From contig OY740769.1 in assembly GCA_963513935.1 (NCBI GenBank), forward strand, positions 68,840,984 to 68,904,983: DNA of 64,000 nucleotides. Direction: 5' to 3'. This stretch comes from Aphrophora alni (taxonomy: Eukaryota > Arthropoda > Insecta > Hemiptera > Aphrophoridae). The translations under genes were made by a program, and so were the position numbers. This document shows, one piece after another, positions 34,265 to 46,945 of this stretch (position 1 is the stretch's first letter; every line of letters begins with the position of its first letter). The notes beneath the pieces are model-generated. The model was not told the origin of the DNA, ran no database searches, and was given only the letters and a program-made list of their open reading frames with translations.

Positions 34265-34540
34265 CCATTGGAGTAACTTAGAGGGACGGAATGCACAACT
34301 CGTAATGGTTCCTTCATCATACGACTCAGATTAAATCCTGCCACCGCCGCATCCTTTTTGTGAGATCTTGCAGATCTTCTACGAGCATGCGCTGTGAATA
34401 CTCTACGTAGTTTACCTTCTCTAGGAAGCTGTTGACCTTCCTCACCCTCCAAAGAAGTTAGGTCCAAGGAGGAGCCGGATTTACACAACACTGACTTTAA
34501 CATTGTTATTATATTGATGGGAACTTCTTGCACATTAACA
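34265..34540 (-). CDS. Candidate internal coding exon, product unknown
   Basis: The minus strand is open for 92 codons' worth of sequence with balanced composition, unlike its AT-rich surroundings. An acceptor 'ggatctctcag' precedes it and a strong donor 'ccaatgg|gtgagt' follows. It enters with one base and leaves with two, a symmetric exon of 276 bases. The product starts VNVQEVPINIITMLKSVLCK, then has an acidic Leu/Gly/Glu stretch, a strongly basic segment (AHARRRSARSHKKD), and ends near VVHSVPLSYSN. There is no signal peptide, membrane span or zinc motif. The basic segment suggests a cytoplasmic or regulatory region but I do not recognise the protein. The weak point is a poor pyrimidine tract before the acceptor. 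Confidence 0.5.
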
Positions 34541-37212
34541 CTGAGAGATCCATTTTATTTTTAACTAAATGTTTCTTCTAATGGTTCTACAATTGTACCG
34601 TTATCCTATATTATAAACAAGACTTGAAAATGTCATATTTTGGCAATATTTAATGAATGATAACCTTTAAGTTGCTTAACGTCAAGAAGTTATGGTAACT
34701 AGGATAATGAGGACGGGAAACTATTTCATGCAGCGAAAACTTTCAGAGTAGCGTAGGATCGATTACACGATGAGTGTTATCTAAATTGATGGTCTGAATT
34801 AAGTATATTGTTTCAAAATAGGTAATACTCTCTTAGAACTCGTTATTTAAATTCAGCCTCCTATTTGACATGAACTAATATTAAATTGTTGTTTATTTCC
34901 TCAAAAAAAAACAATAAAATACTGATATCAAACTGTATTGAGAAAAAAAATACAAAGAAAAAGGAGAAAACACTGAAAATTTGTCTTTTTTATGCGTAGG
35001 GAATGTCATTGAAAAGACTTTTTTTTCGCAAATAACCTTTTCATTTGTTAAGCTACCTAAATCAATTTTGATATAAGGTTCACAATAATGATGAAATAAC
35101 ATAATCAGTCGAAATAATTAATCACCCCATTTAAACTAGCCGTCACATTAATATGAAAATAATTTTTTTTCTAATATTCTTGAAATTCAACAGGTCAGCA
35201 ATTAATTTAAATATATAAAATATATAATACTACCACAAAACATAATCAGTAGTTTTTTATCTACATTTGTATTAACAGTAGTATTAATTATTTGTCAATG
35301 ATGTGTTATAAATAGATATATAGATAACCATCTATGGTGACAAATCCAGTATTGATAGATGAACTTAATTAAAATTCGTTTAAGTTTCATTAGAGTTCAA
35401 ATTATACCAATGTGTCAAAACAATTAGAAATAGTTAATAAAACGTATTAACCTAACAATTTCTATTGTTTATGAAACAATACAATAAGTTTAAATAACAA
35501 ACGTTCAAAATGTGAAATGAAAATAAATTTCACCTTCAATTATTGAAAAATTTACTGCTCTATTTGTGTTTTAATGATAGAAATACAGAATTTAATAATT
35601 GTTGCAAATAAAACTAGTTTAAAAAATTTTTTAGTTAAGACATGTAGTAATAATTCATCATTACTATTGTGTTGGAGTATTTATGTCGTTTTTATCCAGT
35701 CAACATCCTCTGTTAATTTATCCTCACTACACAATCTGAGGATGACGGATTCATACACCGTTGTCTAAAAAACAGAATAGGAAAGCGTTGAAGAAATTTT
35801 TAGTAAACTTCGGAAGCAATTATAATTAAGAAAGGAGTTGTATTTTTATCAAATATAGGGTTGTGGATTATTAAATTAAATACCGATAGGTTACATTCCA
35901 ACCCGCGATCAGTATAGTTGTTGTAATTTCATTTGTTGGTTACGTTGATATAATGATATATAACTTTACACAAACATAAATTGTGTTGAAGTTATAACAG
36001 CTTGGGAATACGTTTGACGTTTGAATTTATATAATCTATGTAACAATTAAAGTATTATGAGAATAATTTCAAATAATCAATTTATAATAATAGCATTGTA
36101 TATTATTCTATGAGGTAATTACATGATTGAAATATTATTCGAGATAAAAACAAATGCCTTTCGCAAGTGCGTACAGGCAACTTTATTCATTCAAATCAAG
36201 TGAGGAAAAATAGAAACATATCTCTAGTCATGTATATAATTAAAAAATAGTAAGAGATATCACAATGTGGTTTATTAATGTTTGATAAAAGTGTTTTAAT
36301 GAATTATTTTATTTTGATGTTAACAAAAGTCTGTGTTTTACCTTTAAACTAAATTCAAAATTTTTAAAATGAAATAAACTGATTTACCTGAACTGACTAA
36401 TGAGAGTGTTAAATAAAAAAAATGTAATTATCAAAACATTCGTAATTTTAAAAATTCCATAAAAAATAAAAACATTAGTCCAACATATTTACGACTTAAG
36501 AAACTAATCGAAATATTGTTACACTAATATAAAAAATAAAACAAAACCATCGAGATTCGATACTTCTGTGCTGTATTTTTTTTATTATTTCTAATATAGT
36601 TTTATGTAATTTAAAAAAAAAAGGAATTTTCGTTTTAGAATTTTTTAAAAATTAAACGTAGGTCGTAGTATAGAAGTTAAATTTTGTTCGTAAAATATTG
36701 TTTGTAATCAAAATATAAGTATATACCAGGCAATGTACAGTATATATTCATATTTAGTCTATATGTGGCTACCACTATACATGTAAATATCCTCCTTATA
36801 TCCTAATCAGAATACCAATTACTTTCATGTTGTAGGTCTACTCTACGTATTTTATAAGATAGTGTCTTCCACACAATGAATGCTGAATATGTGTAAAAAA
36901 AACCTGATCCTTTCCTCAACTTTACAACAATATTATTTTTTGACCAAGAATTAAAAGTTATTGGATGACTTAATTTTGATAAAAGTGAGAAAGATATTTG
37001 CACCCTATAGTTCCCATAAGAATTAAAAACAAAAGTTAAAAGTTTTACAGATGACAAAAAATTACTAATCTCTGCTTTTATGTTAATATTGTTGACTTTA
37101 TACACCGATTTTTTACCAATCACTATCATCACGTATGAAATCTGAACACTTCTTTTAACTAGAAGTTAAAACTAAATTATATAATAAGCGGAAAGTAATT
37201 CTTTAATATTAC
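34541..37212. other. AT-rich stretch, no supported gene
   Basis: The longest open frame is on the minus strand at 36803-37132 (109 codons). It is Ser/Lys/Asn/Phe-rich with no recognisable domain or good splice sites, and I do not call it a gene. Confidence 0.5.
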
Positions 37213-37322
37213 TCAGCATTGTTAAACTAAGGCACATTGAGGAACGCAAAGTGAAAATAAGGTGGGTGTTACAAAGACGCTGTAGGAGCGGTCGTACAAG
37301 AGCAGCACTAACACCTACAGTT
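37213..37322 (-). CDS. Candidate coding exon; strand uncertain
   Basis: On the minus strand a very good acceptor ('ttacttccacttgcctag') opens a 110-base segment reading TVGVSAALVRPLLQRLCNTH and onward, Leu-rich and helix-like, ending at a weak donor 'ctga|gtaata'. The plus strand is also open here and ends at a perfect donor (ggaa|gtaagt at 37337), reading a basic peptide with VLQRRCRSGRTRAALTPTVL. The patch is clearly richer in G+C than its flanks, so some exon is plausible, but the strand cannot be decided by eye. Confidence 0.3.
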
Positions 37323-38586
37323 CTAGGCAAGTGGAAGTAAGTATATAATAATTATTAGCTATTAAGATTTTATAAAACTGAGAAAATGGTATCATTTAGA
37401 TTTTACGGGAAGTTAGGATCAGAAGGGAACGTTTGAAACATAATAAAACTTACTAAAGTTGCAATTGAAACCATTTATTTAGAAAATAATTAAAAATGAT
37501 ATCAGCTTTTTACCACTGATTACAGTTTTGGCAAAAGTTCTAACAATAAATTACTTTTCTTTTTTTTTTTTCAAAATAAACATTGTATTATTGAATTATG
37601 GATATTTAAGAGCCAACAAACAGTCAATCCTCAGAAAAAAATTAATTAGTGTTCATCTTTTAAATTTATTCAAATTTGTTATATAGTACAGAGAATGTAT
37701 ATGAGATATGAAAAACAGATTAACGCAATTTACACATAACTGGATGCTTATTAGTTAACTTTGTTTACTTATCATTCGGCACGGTTTTCGCGTATCTATT
37801 TCCCTTCAAATTACATACTGAGAAATATTTCTTAATGTACGAAAGTTTTTTATGGGTTAAATAGTGGTTTGGACCTCTAATAGACGTAGGGAATGATTGA
37901 TGTCTCTATCTGTTATTATTGTCTACATCATATTAAGGTGTGAACGATTTGAAAAAGCATAAAATGTTTACAAGTTTGAGTCCCTAGTAATTATTAAACT
38001 ATAAATGATGATAGGAGGTGAACATTTTGTGTATGTTAAGAGTATTGTTTCACGCAATATTTTAAAATGCGTTGTCCGATAAACTAAAAATTTGAAATTT
38101 AACACGTATAATATAATACAAAAATGATGTATTATTTTTTGGTTTGAATCGCTTTAAGGATAAGGATGAAAATATTAATACACAAGAATTTATTTAATTG
38201 ATAGTTTGATTATTAAACAGTTAATGTTTGACAATTTATGTAATTGATAAAATCCATATTTATTACTAAGTTGTGGAATAGATTTAAAAAAATTTCAACC
38301 AGCTTTTAAAAAGTTGTTGGATATAAAATCTTGCTGGCGGCATCAGTTATTTTACTTAAAGTAAAAACTTTAAAAAAACATACAGTGAAAGATTTACACC
38401 GTGTATTTTATACTATGTTTCTTGTTCATTAAATTTAACATGCATTTGATTAAACTTAGTAGATAAATATATTTTGTTTTATGAATGTCATTTTATTTAA
38501 ATTATAAGAATGTTTAGAATGTTTACACAATGCTCGTTATTAACCAAATGTTGTAATCGTTCTGGTTTTACTTTAAGTCAGGTGTG

Positions 38587-38588
<2 letters not shown>

Positions 38589-38626
<38 letters not shown>
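38589..38626. repeat. (AT)n microsatellite
   Basis: About 38 bases of uninterrupted TA repeats within otherwise featureless AT-rich DNA. Confidence 0.97.
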
Positions 38627-38627
<1 letters not shown>

Positions 38628-39657
38628 CACAGTATTTTTCTATTATCAAAGATACACGAAACTTAGTCTAAATCAGTTTCTGAAAGTTGATGGTTATTTG
38701 ATTATACATTAAAATACAATTCCCAAATGGAATAGATTTTCTTTATATCGTAAGACCAAAATTGAACACATATCTTTATTCGATTTCTTATATATAGAAC
38801 ACAACACGGTCTATGTATTGGTCCATAATAGGAAACAGAACAAATCAATGAATATTTATTATGGACATATATCAACATGATATTGCTGATTGCTCTGCTG
38901 CAATAATAACAGTAAAGGTAGAAGTGATTTCACAGTGATAATTTCTTATTGTAAAGCACATTTCATAGTGATGGTTCTACGTTATTGGTCATGCACATTT
39001 TATAGGTCGTTATATTGTAGATATTCTATATTGATAATGTACTTCATGAAAACTTCCGAGACTATTAAATGTCTATCGATCCTTCCCACAGGAGTAATTT
39101 GGTAGCATGAGAGTATCACACTGTACAGATATGTAAAACCGAACTCTCTTATTACTTACAGAAATATTAAATTTGGTCTAATGTGATATCTTTTTGTTAC
39201 GAATGCATTAACAATAGGATTTTGTTGTAAATCGGACGTATTGGGTAATTTTTGAACTAGATTTTGTTAAACTTATAAATATGTCATGATAGAGCTCTTC
39301 CCGATATGTACCTTGCACAATAAATTTGAATATTTATAGTAAATGGAACAATTGTGAAATCTGATTACAGGTGTTAATCGTTATAGTATATTATGAATTT
39401 TTCTACCATTAGCGAATCTAAAAAATACATACATTAACTCTCGAATTATTCGCAAATCTGGATAGTAATTAATAAAACGACAAAAAAGTCAAGAAGCCGA
39501 GATCTATGTAGTACAGTACTTGTTACTAGATGTTCAATAAACTATAACAATAACACAAATAATCCTTCATTATTCAAAAACAACTTTAAACATAGATTAT
39601 TCATGTGCTTTAATTACGCATTCAATAAATTTTTCAACCTTTTCTTGTGTCCACTAG

Positions 39658-39896
39658 TTAGGTTTTCCACAAATCAGGATCTGTAAAAATTCGTTGAGAC
39701 CGACGCACAGTGGGGTGAAGGCGACAAAAACTCTCAAAAAAGATGTGTTATTTTTACCAATAATATTAAAGATTCTTGTAGTCAACAAGTTGCAGAATGG
39801 TGAACAGAAGGGGAAACATCTATTAAGTATGCTTTCTTCAAGACTAAAAATCTGGAATAGCATGAATGCAAGAAAAATATTTGTTCAGTGTTTTAC
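39658..39896 (+). CDS. Candidate coding exon, product unknown
   Basis: 'ttcttgtgtccactag' precedes a 239-base segment open in one plus-strand frame for 79 codons, ending at 'ttttac|gtaagtg'. It reads LGFPQIRICKNSLRPTHSGV first and later LFLPIILKILVVNKLQNGEQ and KIWNSMNARKIFVQCF. The minus strand is also open over most of the interval, so strand is not certain. Both splice sites on the plus strand are good. I recognise no domain. It could equally be a decayed mobile-element gene. Confidence 0.3.
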
Positions 39897-41005
39897 GTAA
39901 GTGCTTTAAACATTTGTGGGGTAAATTTTTATAATTATAAACAAAATTATGTATTAATATTTTAATACTCATCGACGCCAATTATTATGGGAGAGTTTTT
40001 GTTGTTCTATTTTTTACCATTTCCTGAAATGTTATTGCAAAGTAGGACATGGAGGAAAATATGGATATCAAGTTTACATTTACAATAATGTATAGAAAAA
40101 TGCTCTAGTTTCTTTACTGTTCTGGTATTTTCAATACTTACTAACTTATTTTCACTATCTACACCTCTTATTTGTTTTCCACATATTTACCGTAATAACC
40201 TTCCACCGATTTTGATCGCTGATGAATTTTAAATAATAAAGTTTATATTAAGAATTACAGTTAAAATAAAATTTTAATTTTAATGTTACGAAATAATTGG
40301 GATCAAATACCTAATGCCGACTTTAAACAAAGTTGGTTCTTAGGCTGCATACAAGTTCATGCCTGAATAATAAAGGCAATGTAACGCGTCTTATCTATTG
40401 GAATCTTGTTCAACCAAATGGAAGTGTGATGAAGTCTCCGGTTAAAGTACTTTTATGCAATCCTTTCCTGGTAATAATCAACATGTATCAGATTAAAATC
40501 TATTCATGTCGTCTATTGTACCTCATGTGATCAAAACACACTAATATGGAAAAACCCTAAACCTTATTATATACGTTACTGCAGCCCATTGAAGTTTTAA
40601 TATACCAAACAAACACCGGATTTAATTTGAGAAGGAAAAACGGATCGACGATGAAATAGAAAACATTCGAGATGAGATTTCCTCGGCGAGTATATGATAA
40701 GAGTAAAACATCAACTCTATATCACGCTGATTGATGGTAAAGTAACGAACACGACATCAGCCAGCAACTGTGTTGTATGCGGAGCTTGGTCCTTCTCAAA
40801 AGAATTACTTGTTCCGACTTAATTCTGTACCATCTAACGTAGAAGCCCTTTGATTGGGAATGTCGCCACTTCATACACATATACGTTCATGGAGTATGTA
40901 TTACATTTAGCGTGTAATCCTTCCTTCAAAGGATGGAGAACCAATGAGTCTACTAAACACATCTACGAGGGGAGAGGGGGGAATTTAAATTAAATAAAAT
41001 TAATC

Positions 41006-41149
41006 ATGAAAATTGCGTTAAAAGTAGATGAAGTTAAGCTGGATCAGATACTACTAACAGTGGTACCTTATGGCGATTATTTTCCTCAGGTAAATTTTGG
41101 AGGATATTTAATTTCAGAGAGAGTTCTCTTGTTGATACATCTGAAATAA
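41006..41149 (+). CDS. Short ORF of 47 codons, coding-like composition
   Basis: Starts MKIALKVDEVKLDQILLTVV, continues PYGDYFPQVNFGGYLISERV and ends at TAA. Composition is balanced for such AT-rich DNA. A possible splice donor (cag|gtaaat) lies inside it, so it may be an exon end rather than a complete gene. I do not recognise the sequence. Confidence 0.2.
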   Translation: MKIALKVDEVKLDQILLTVVPYGDYFPQVNFGGYLISERVLLLIHLK

Positions 41150-43132
41150 TAAATGTTTTAAAACGATTAAATGGTCCAGCACTGGACATATTAACGAAGT
41201 TAATTAATTATTTGTTATTGTGTATAATATAATGTTGTAAAGGTAATTATTATATTTTTTTGATTGTTATAATTATTGTATTATTTCGTAATTGTTATTT
41301 TGTGACCTGTTTTGGATATTCAGAAGTGGTCAAACCGTTATCCGAATAGTCTAATTCCATTCAGAAAACTCGAAATAAACCTTGAAAAGACACCCTATAT
41401 GGCTACTCGGTTAAAGTTATAATTTCGGTAAGTATTTAACATACAGTACTTGATTTGTTTTTGACCTTCAGAAGTCGTCAAACTGTCTTGTGACTAGTTT
41501 CATTCGATTAAACGCTAACAATTGCATGTGTATTGTTAACACATATCTTTGTTACATAATGCATATGGTTTTTATGTAGTTTTTGCCGGAAATCGAATGT
41601 TTTGCCCCACTGTGCGACGTAAAATCATATCAACAAAACAAAAAAAAAAAATTTTATTATGTTTAAAATATTCCTCATCCATTGATATTATGTATATACA
41701 TTAAAATTCTTTTGATGCACTGTGCTACTACTTGTATCTGCTTTAGATATTACATTAAAATGAATGTGATAATGAACTGTTTCAAAAATTAATTTACAAA
41801 CCGAGTATATTTAACAAAACGATTTAGCTCATTAGAGAACACTATGTAATTACTTACGCCCCCCCTCCTCCTTATCCTCCAATGTGCTATACGTTTCGGA
41901 TTTCATAAAAGCCTCATTGAAAACGGTATTCTTACTGGAACGTTATAGAAGGATCTTAATGAATTAATTACTGTTTCTTTCAAAGAACTAAAACACAATT
42001 CAAGCAACCTATGAACATGGTGGCACTTGCAAAGCAAAAAAACATTAATTAAATTCTCTTATGCCTAATGATAAAATTCATTTGGTTGCGTAAATATTCA
42101 TCTGTAATGCCCAATTTTACAATAATACATATCGAGTATGCTTTGTAAATTAGACGAACCTCGAAAACACACCGAAAAAAAAAACTTTTTCAATGAATTT
42201 CAAGACAAATTAAATTTACCTATTTCATTCTAAAACATATTTATTTCTTATTAATTTACTGTGACAATATATTGTGTTACAAATAGAAAGAATAATTAAG
42301 ATGTTACCCTCTTAGAGTATAAAACATTTGTTAACGAAATGTCTGTATTAATACATTATGTATCACAGCAATGATTTCACAGAGAATATGCAGCAACTTA
42401 GAAGTTAATTGTTCATGGAATTGGTACGCTAAACTTAATCATCATTACTAAAAATAAGGTGGCAATTGCTACCAAAGATGCATTGTTTCTAAAATCGTTA
42501 AAAACAATGGTTTCAGTATGAATTTCTGTAAATATAACATATCATGAGCCCTAATTAAATGCTGTACTCTCTATTTCCTAATAAACATTGCTTTCTGGTT
42601 ATTCATTAAAAATAAAAACATTTATCAATAAATCTAATTTCTTAAATTGATTCTACTCATTATAATATTTTAATTGAATACAATTAACTATTCTAAAACT
42701 AATATAGCAATCAGTATTTTAAAGTATTTTACAATAATTTACAATAATATTAGATTTTACAATAATAACGGGTTCGAATATGTCTGACTAAAAGGTAAAA
42801 CGTACGTCATCTATATAAATTTAGAAACAAAAACAGGACTACGAGCAACACAGGTAAATACAGTTATTTATGAAATATATTATACCCAGTTCAGTAAGGC
42901 CAAAAAATATATATAATAAATAAAAAATATATATATGCAAACACATAGAATTAGAAATTTATAACATTAATGTAGCTAAATTGAGGAAACAGATGCACAG
43001 TACGCACCTCAAACCTAATCCAAATTGTGGTAATTATTGGATAATAAAGAACAAATTACAAAATACAAACAAGTTCTTGCTAATTACGAGTATACATTTT
43101 AAAAATATAGAAATTTTTAGGTTTTTAACTGT

Positions 43133-43138
<6 letters not shown>
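41150..43138. other. AT-rich noncoding stretch
   Basis: No gene supported. Weak internal similarity exists between about 41310-41345 and 41455-41490 ('ga..ttcagaagt.gtcaaac.gt'). Confidence 0.45.

Positions 43139-43181
<43 letters not shown>
43139..43181. repeat. (TA)n microsatellite
   Basis: About 43 bases of uninterrupted AT/TA. The Tyr-Ile repeat in the crossing open frame is a product of this run. Confidence 0.97.
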
Positions 43182-43183
<2 letters not shown>

Positions 43184-43607
43184 TAAACACATTTTACAAA
43201 TAATCTAATAATTGTATACCTACATCGACAAGCTACCTAATGTTTATTATTAGCAATACCGATGCACTTTGCACTCTTTAACTAAATAATGAATTTGTTT
43301 ATACCCAACATGTGTAAATTATTCGAAAATTTACTTTTTTGTTATAAACAGAATTTATTTATTAGCTAATTCCCTACGTACGCTATAAATTTTGAAAAAT
43401 GTTTTTTTAAATTATTTATTATACAAAATAACTAATTTTATAAGAACAATAATCATTGACCTAAATCATCTATTGAGTGATCATCGACTATTAGCCATTG
43501 ACTTAATGAATATTTTTGGTTTGTTTCATTGAAATATCCTTATTATTATCTACAACGAAAAAACTTTACCTTTTTTAGAGTCAGACTAATTACGCCCCCT
43601 ATCTTTA

Positions 43608-43799
43608 TTAATACGTAATAGTCTCGAATCCTGAGATTTTTTGCCTACAGGATTCGTTCTCGCGTGACAAAAAGAATAAATTATCCAATCCACTGGAAGT
43701 TTTTGGCTTACTATCTTGCTGGCCTGGATTGAATAACTTCTTCGATAATTTGAGTTGCCCCAAATTACCGGTACCCCCCTTTTTATTTACGACTTCCAA
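43608..43799 (-). other. Open frame of uncertain status
   Basis: On the minus strand the segment reads MEVVNKKGGTGNLGQLKLSK and continues to a Gln/Lys/Ser-rich end. It starts beside 'aaaaaggggggtacc', a purine-rich tract of the kind found at LTR retrotransposon 3' ends. It lies downstream of the minus-strand promoter-like region at 44.8 kb. A degraded LTR-element leader is one explanation; I cannot confirm it. Confidence 0.25.
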
Positions 43800-44567
43800 T
43801 AACTGTATTTAAGATTACCCTATTTCTCAGGGAGAACACGAATTTACTTTATTTTCTAATTTTAATCTCGTAGGTGTGTGTCCTTAGGAATACCTTTTTG
43901 ATACAATATATTTTACCCTTTTTTATTATAACAAGCCTGAAAATATACCATATAATTGTGTGACCAATTCTAAATAAAACACAGTTTTAGAGAATATATA
44001 AAAAAAATTAATTCTTTTAATCACTTGAAATAAAAACAACTGGAAATAATAATCTTGACACAAGTCAACAAAATAAAACTCAAAACAATTTCTCTAATAA
44101 AATTATTTGATAACAACTAAAATATTTTTTCTTTTGAGCAGAAGGCAATCACTCATAACTTTCTTAAAATTGTTCTATATAAAGATTTCTATTTATCTCT
44201 GAATTTAAATTATTTAATTTATCAAATTTATTTATCTATAAAGATTTTTATCCACACATGAGTTTAACATTATCTATTTTAACACATTTATTTAATTATA
44301 TAAAAAAAAATTTATCTCAGGAAAATCAGTGATACTCTAAAATCGGGCCAATTTTGCCCTTTTAAAAGGAAATTTGGATTTTTATCAGACCTTGACCGCC
44401 GTGTTGAAGATCCTGAGTCCTGGGATGCTGATGGTCCTCTGGTGTCTGGTTGGTTGTATTTAGCGATTACAGTTGTCTCATTTCTTTTCCATGGAGTTTA
44501 GAAGGCTGGCTGTTTAATTCGAATCTATCACCTCCTATCGCTCTCGCTGACGCTGTTTTAATACTTT

Positions 44568-44775
44568 GGCATAGTAACACTTAAACTTCTTTACTGAGAA
44601 TCTTGAGTCGGCAAACTGGCATAGTCACCCCTAGCACTTGTTCCAACGATTTTTTAAGAGAGACCTTCGGGCATAGTCACCCCTAGCACCTTTTCCAACA
44701 ATTATTTAAGAGAGACCTTCGGGCATAGTCACCCCTAGCACCTGTTCCCACAAATTTTTTTAAGAGAGCCCTATG
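44568..44775. repeat. 52-bp tandem repeat, three good copies plus one diverged
   Basis: 'ggcatagtcacccctagcac' begins at 44618, 44670 and 44722, with 'ttaagagagaccttcg' near the end of the first two units. A diverged copy starts at 44568. The array lies directly downstream of the minus-strand TATA-like element, so it would be at the start of any transcript made there. Confidence 0.93.
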
Positions 44776-44860
44776 AGATACGTGCGGCTCTTTTTATAGC
44801 CAAAAACTATCGTATATCGATACCAATTTTTTTCCCTCACTGGACCGATACGATAGTTCC
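44776..44860 (-). promoter_or_regulatory. Candidate TATA promoter with DRE-like palindrome
   Basis: Reading the minus strand, an inverted pair ATACGATAGTT/AACTATCGTAT (outer copy about 44845-44855, inner about 44807-44817) surrounds 'ggtatcgatatacgatag', which contains TATCGATA, the DRE motif of insect core promoters. About 10 bases on comes GGCTATAAAAAGAGCC (about 44794-44809), a strong TATA box inside its own short palindrome. A start site would fall near 44770, at the 52-bp repeats. Either a gene or an LTR on the minus strand could own it. No convincing coding exon follows within 1 kb. Confidence 0.45.
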
Positions 44861-46500
44861 ATTTATGGTGTATTTCCATGCGATTTCTTGATTATTTTTG
44901 GTGTAGGTGATTCAGTTATTTATTATTACTTTATTTATTACGTTTACCGTTTTTAAATTGTCCTTGTTAATCACTTTGCTCTAATTAATCCTTTAATCTA
45001 TTTTTGCTGTAAGTTGGTATTCTGGCTCCGCCTACGACTACGTCACTTATCCTTGAACATTTAAACCCTGCAACTTGTAACTGGCCGATGTAAAAATCTT
45101 CATTGTTTTCCTTTTAATTGTCTATAACACTTTTCCTAACAGTTTTTGCGTTTTTACGTAACCGGTGTCTTGTAGCTCTCGACCGCGGCAATTTCCCGCA
45201 TTTCGAATGACATTTGTCGGACTATTCATTCACCTTTAATCGCTTACGTAAGAATTTGCGTAATTTACAGTTTTTAATTCTTACACCTTTAAAGTTTTTG
45301 TTTTCAAACTTTGTCACTTTGTTTATTTCGTGATTTAAACGCACTAGCCGTGATAACATAATTCTGCGACTTCTGGTAGTGATGTAATCCAGTGCGTATT
45401 TTCACACCTTTGGGTTTGGGGTTTATTTATTGACTGATTTTCCTGAAATTTACACAACTCTTAGATATTAGGTTTTAACTTCTTTTTGCAAAATTTCCAC
45501 TTCTTATCTTTTTTCGTTTTCATACTATTGCGTGAAAACCATAACTCTTTTGTTTTAATCAAATTTAAATTTTTAATCATTAATTATGATATAACTTTAT
45601 TTATTTAATTGCTTCTATATAATCCTTTTCTCAAAATTTATTTTTATTTACTTTTATTAGCTTTTATACTTAACCTTTTCTGCTAACTTTTTAAATATAA
45701 ATTTTTTCCAAATTTTAGCAAGAATACTTTTATCTTAAAATTACATTTTATTTTCAGAAATACCAAGGTTTTTTATTTTTTATTAATTTAAAAAATTTTT
45801 AAATTCTTCATTTAAATATGCCGTAACGTCTGTTAGTTAATATGAAATAACAGTACTAGATATGTATTGCATACAACTTGTATTACAACTACATATCCTT
45901 ATACATTATTATTTCATATTTTCAAAATTCATAAAAAATGATTTTTCAATTCAAAATCCGCCGACATAGGAATTTACTGTTAGAACAAGCCGGCAAGAGT
46001 TGACCTTGGACCATTTCATAGTTCAATCTCACCGACCGGCTATAAGCAGTAAAAAGTTCTACAAAACATCCATACCTTGCATTGGGATTATTTTTTGATA
46101 TTTTTCTTTTTTGACCAAAATATAACCCCATACAACGAATTTCCGTTGTAGTTCCTTAAACTGTAGTTAGAGTAATATCCAAGCAATATTAAAGAAATCG
46201 CATGATTTTTACTCTAAGAAAATATAAGCTTAACATATTATCCATTTTCATTTAAAACAAGAAACACCAGTCTTAGTTACAAATTACATAATATGTCAGA
46301 AATACCTAACGAATAATATTAACTTTTATTGCATCATTTTGTTGTTTTATAACACACATCCTTAAATTTTATATCTAATAATAGGCTTTACGACAATACC
46401 GAAAGAGCTTATTTAATGGCTTGTAATATCGTTAACACATGTTATAAATTTTAATGTGTACATGTAACTTGCTTGTTGTATACATTTTATTAATGTTATA
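44861..46500. other. GC-richer then AT-rich noncoding stretch
   Basis: About 45020-45420 has more G+C and CG dinucleotides than normal for the window but stop codons in all frames. The minus-strand open frame 45946-46131 reads KISKNNPNARYGCFVELF and similar text, not recognised. The patch may be an old LTR or 5' region belonging with the promoter-like site at 44.8 kb. Confidence 0.35.
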
Positions 46501-46513
46501 GACTGAATTCACC

Positions 46514-46945
46514 TTGGATTTTAATGAAAAAATGAATTTCTCTTTAACTTTTCTTCTTATTTATTGTGATGAAACTTGTATCTCAAAGATTTCCCTTAAT
46601 ATTAATTTAGATTGTACAAAGAATCTATTTATATTCCAATTACAATGGCAATTTTTATTGTATAATGAAAAATGGATTTTAAGGGTTTCAAACCGTAGGG
46701 TCTCATTTATATCATCGTCGAATAATATCTGTAACACTGACTATGTTATGAACTGGGAGAATTTACTTAAACTTTTAAAGAGGTAAATATGGGCAGTACA
46801 TTATTTATTATTTCGAGACCGAATGTGATTTTGTGTCTAATTTACTTAAATAATTTTGTGTATCCTTTATTTTCAGATTGAGTACATTATCTATGAATTT
46901 TACGACAGTAGACATCGATCTAAAATTTGTACGTTCTTAAAATGA
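46514..46945 (+). pseudogene. Possible chemoreceptor-like exon pair (very tentative)
   Basis: An open frame from 46514 can be spliced at 'aaagag|gtaaat' (after 46783) across about 93 bases to 'ttattttcag|attgag' (46877). This gives a tail reading RLSTLSMNFTTVDIDLKFV before a TAA. A short last exon with a 'xFT.VD.xL' pattern recalls insect gustatory or odorant receptors, but the expected TYLVIL-type ending is missing. The upstream part has no clear membrane spans. It may be a relic or chance. Confidence 0.15.

Noticed and set aside
34265..34540. Assignment of the exon to a specific large neuronal channel-complex protein
   Set aside because: I compared it mentally with such proteins and found no convincing match, so no name is given.
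35730..35770. Another hammerhead-like core (CTGAGGATGACGG...CCG)
   Set aside because: A short helix is possible, but the required GAAA after helix II is absent.
36803..37132. 109-codon minus-strand open frame
   Set aside because: Composition follows the AT-rich background, no domain is recognisable, and no splice or start context supports it.
46514..46945. Confident call of an insect chemoreceptor gene
   Set aside because: Only a weak C-terminal pattern is present, the closing TYxxxL motif is missing and no seven-span region precedes it. Kept only as a very low-confidence feature.
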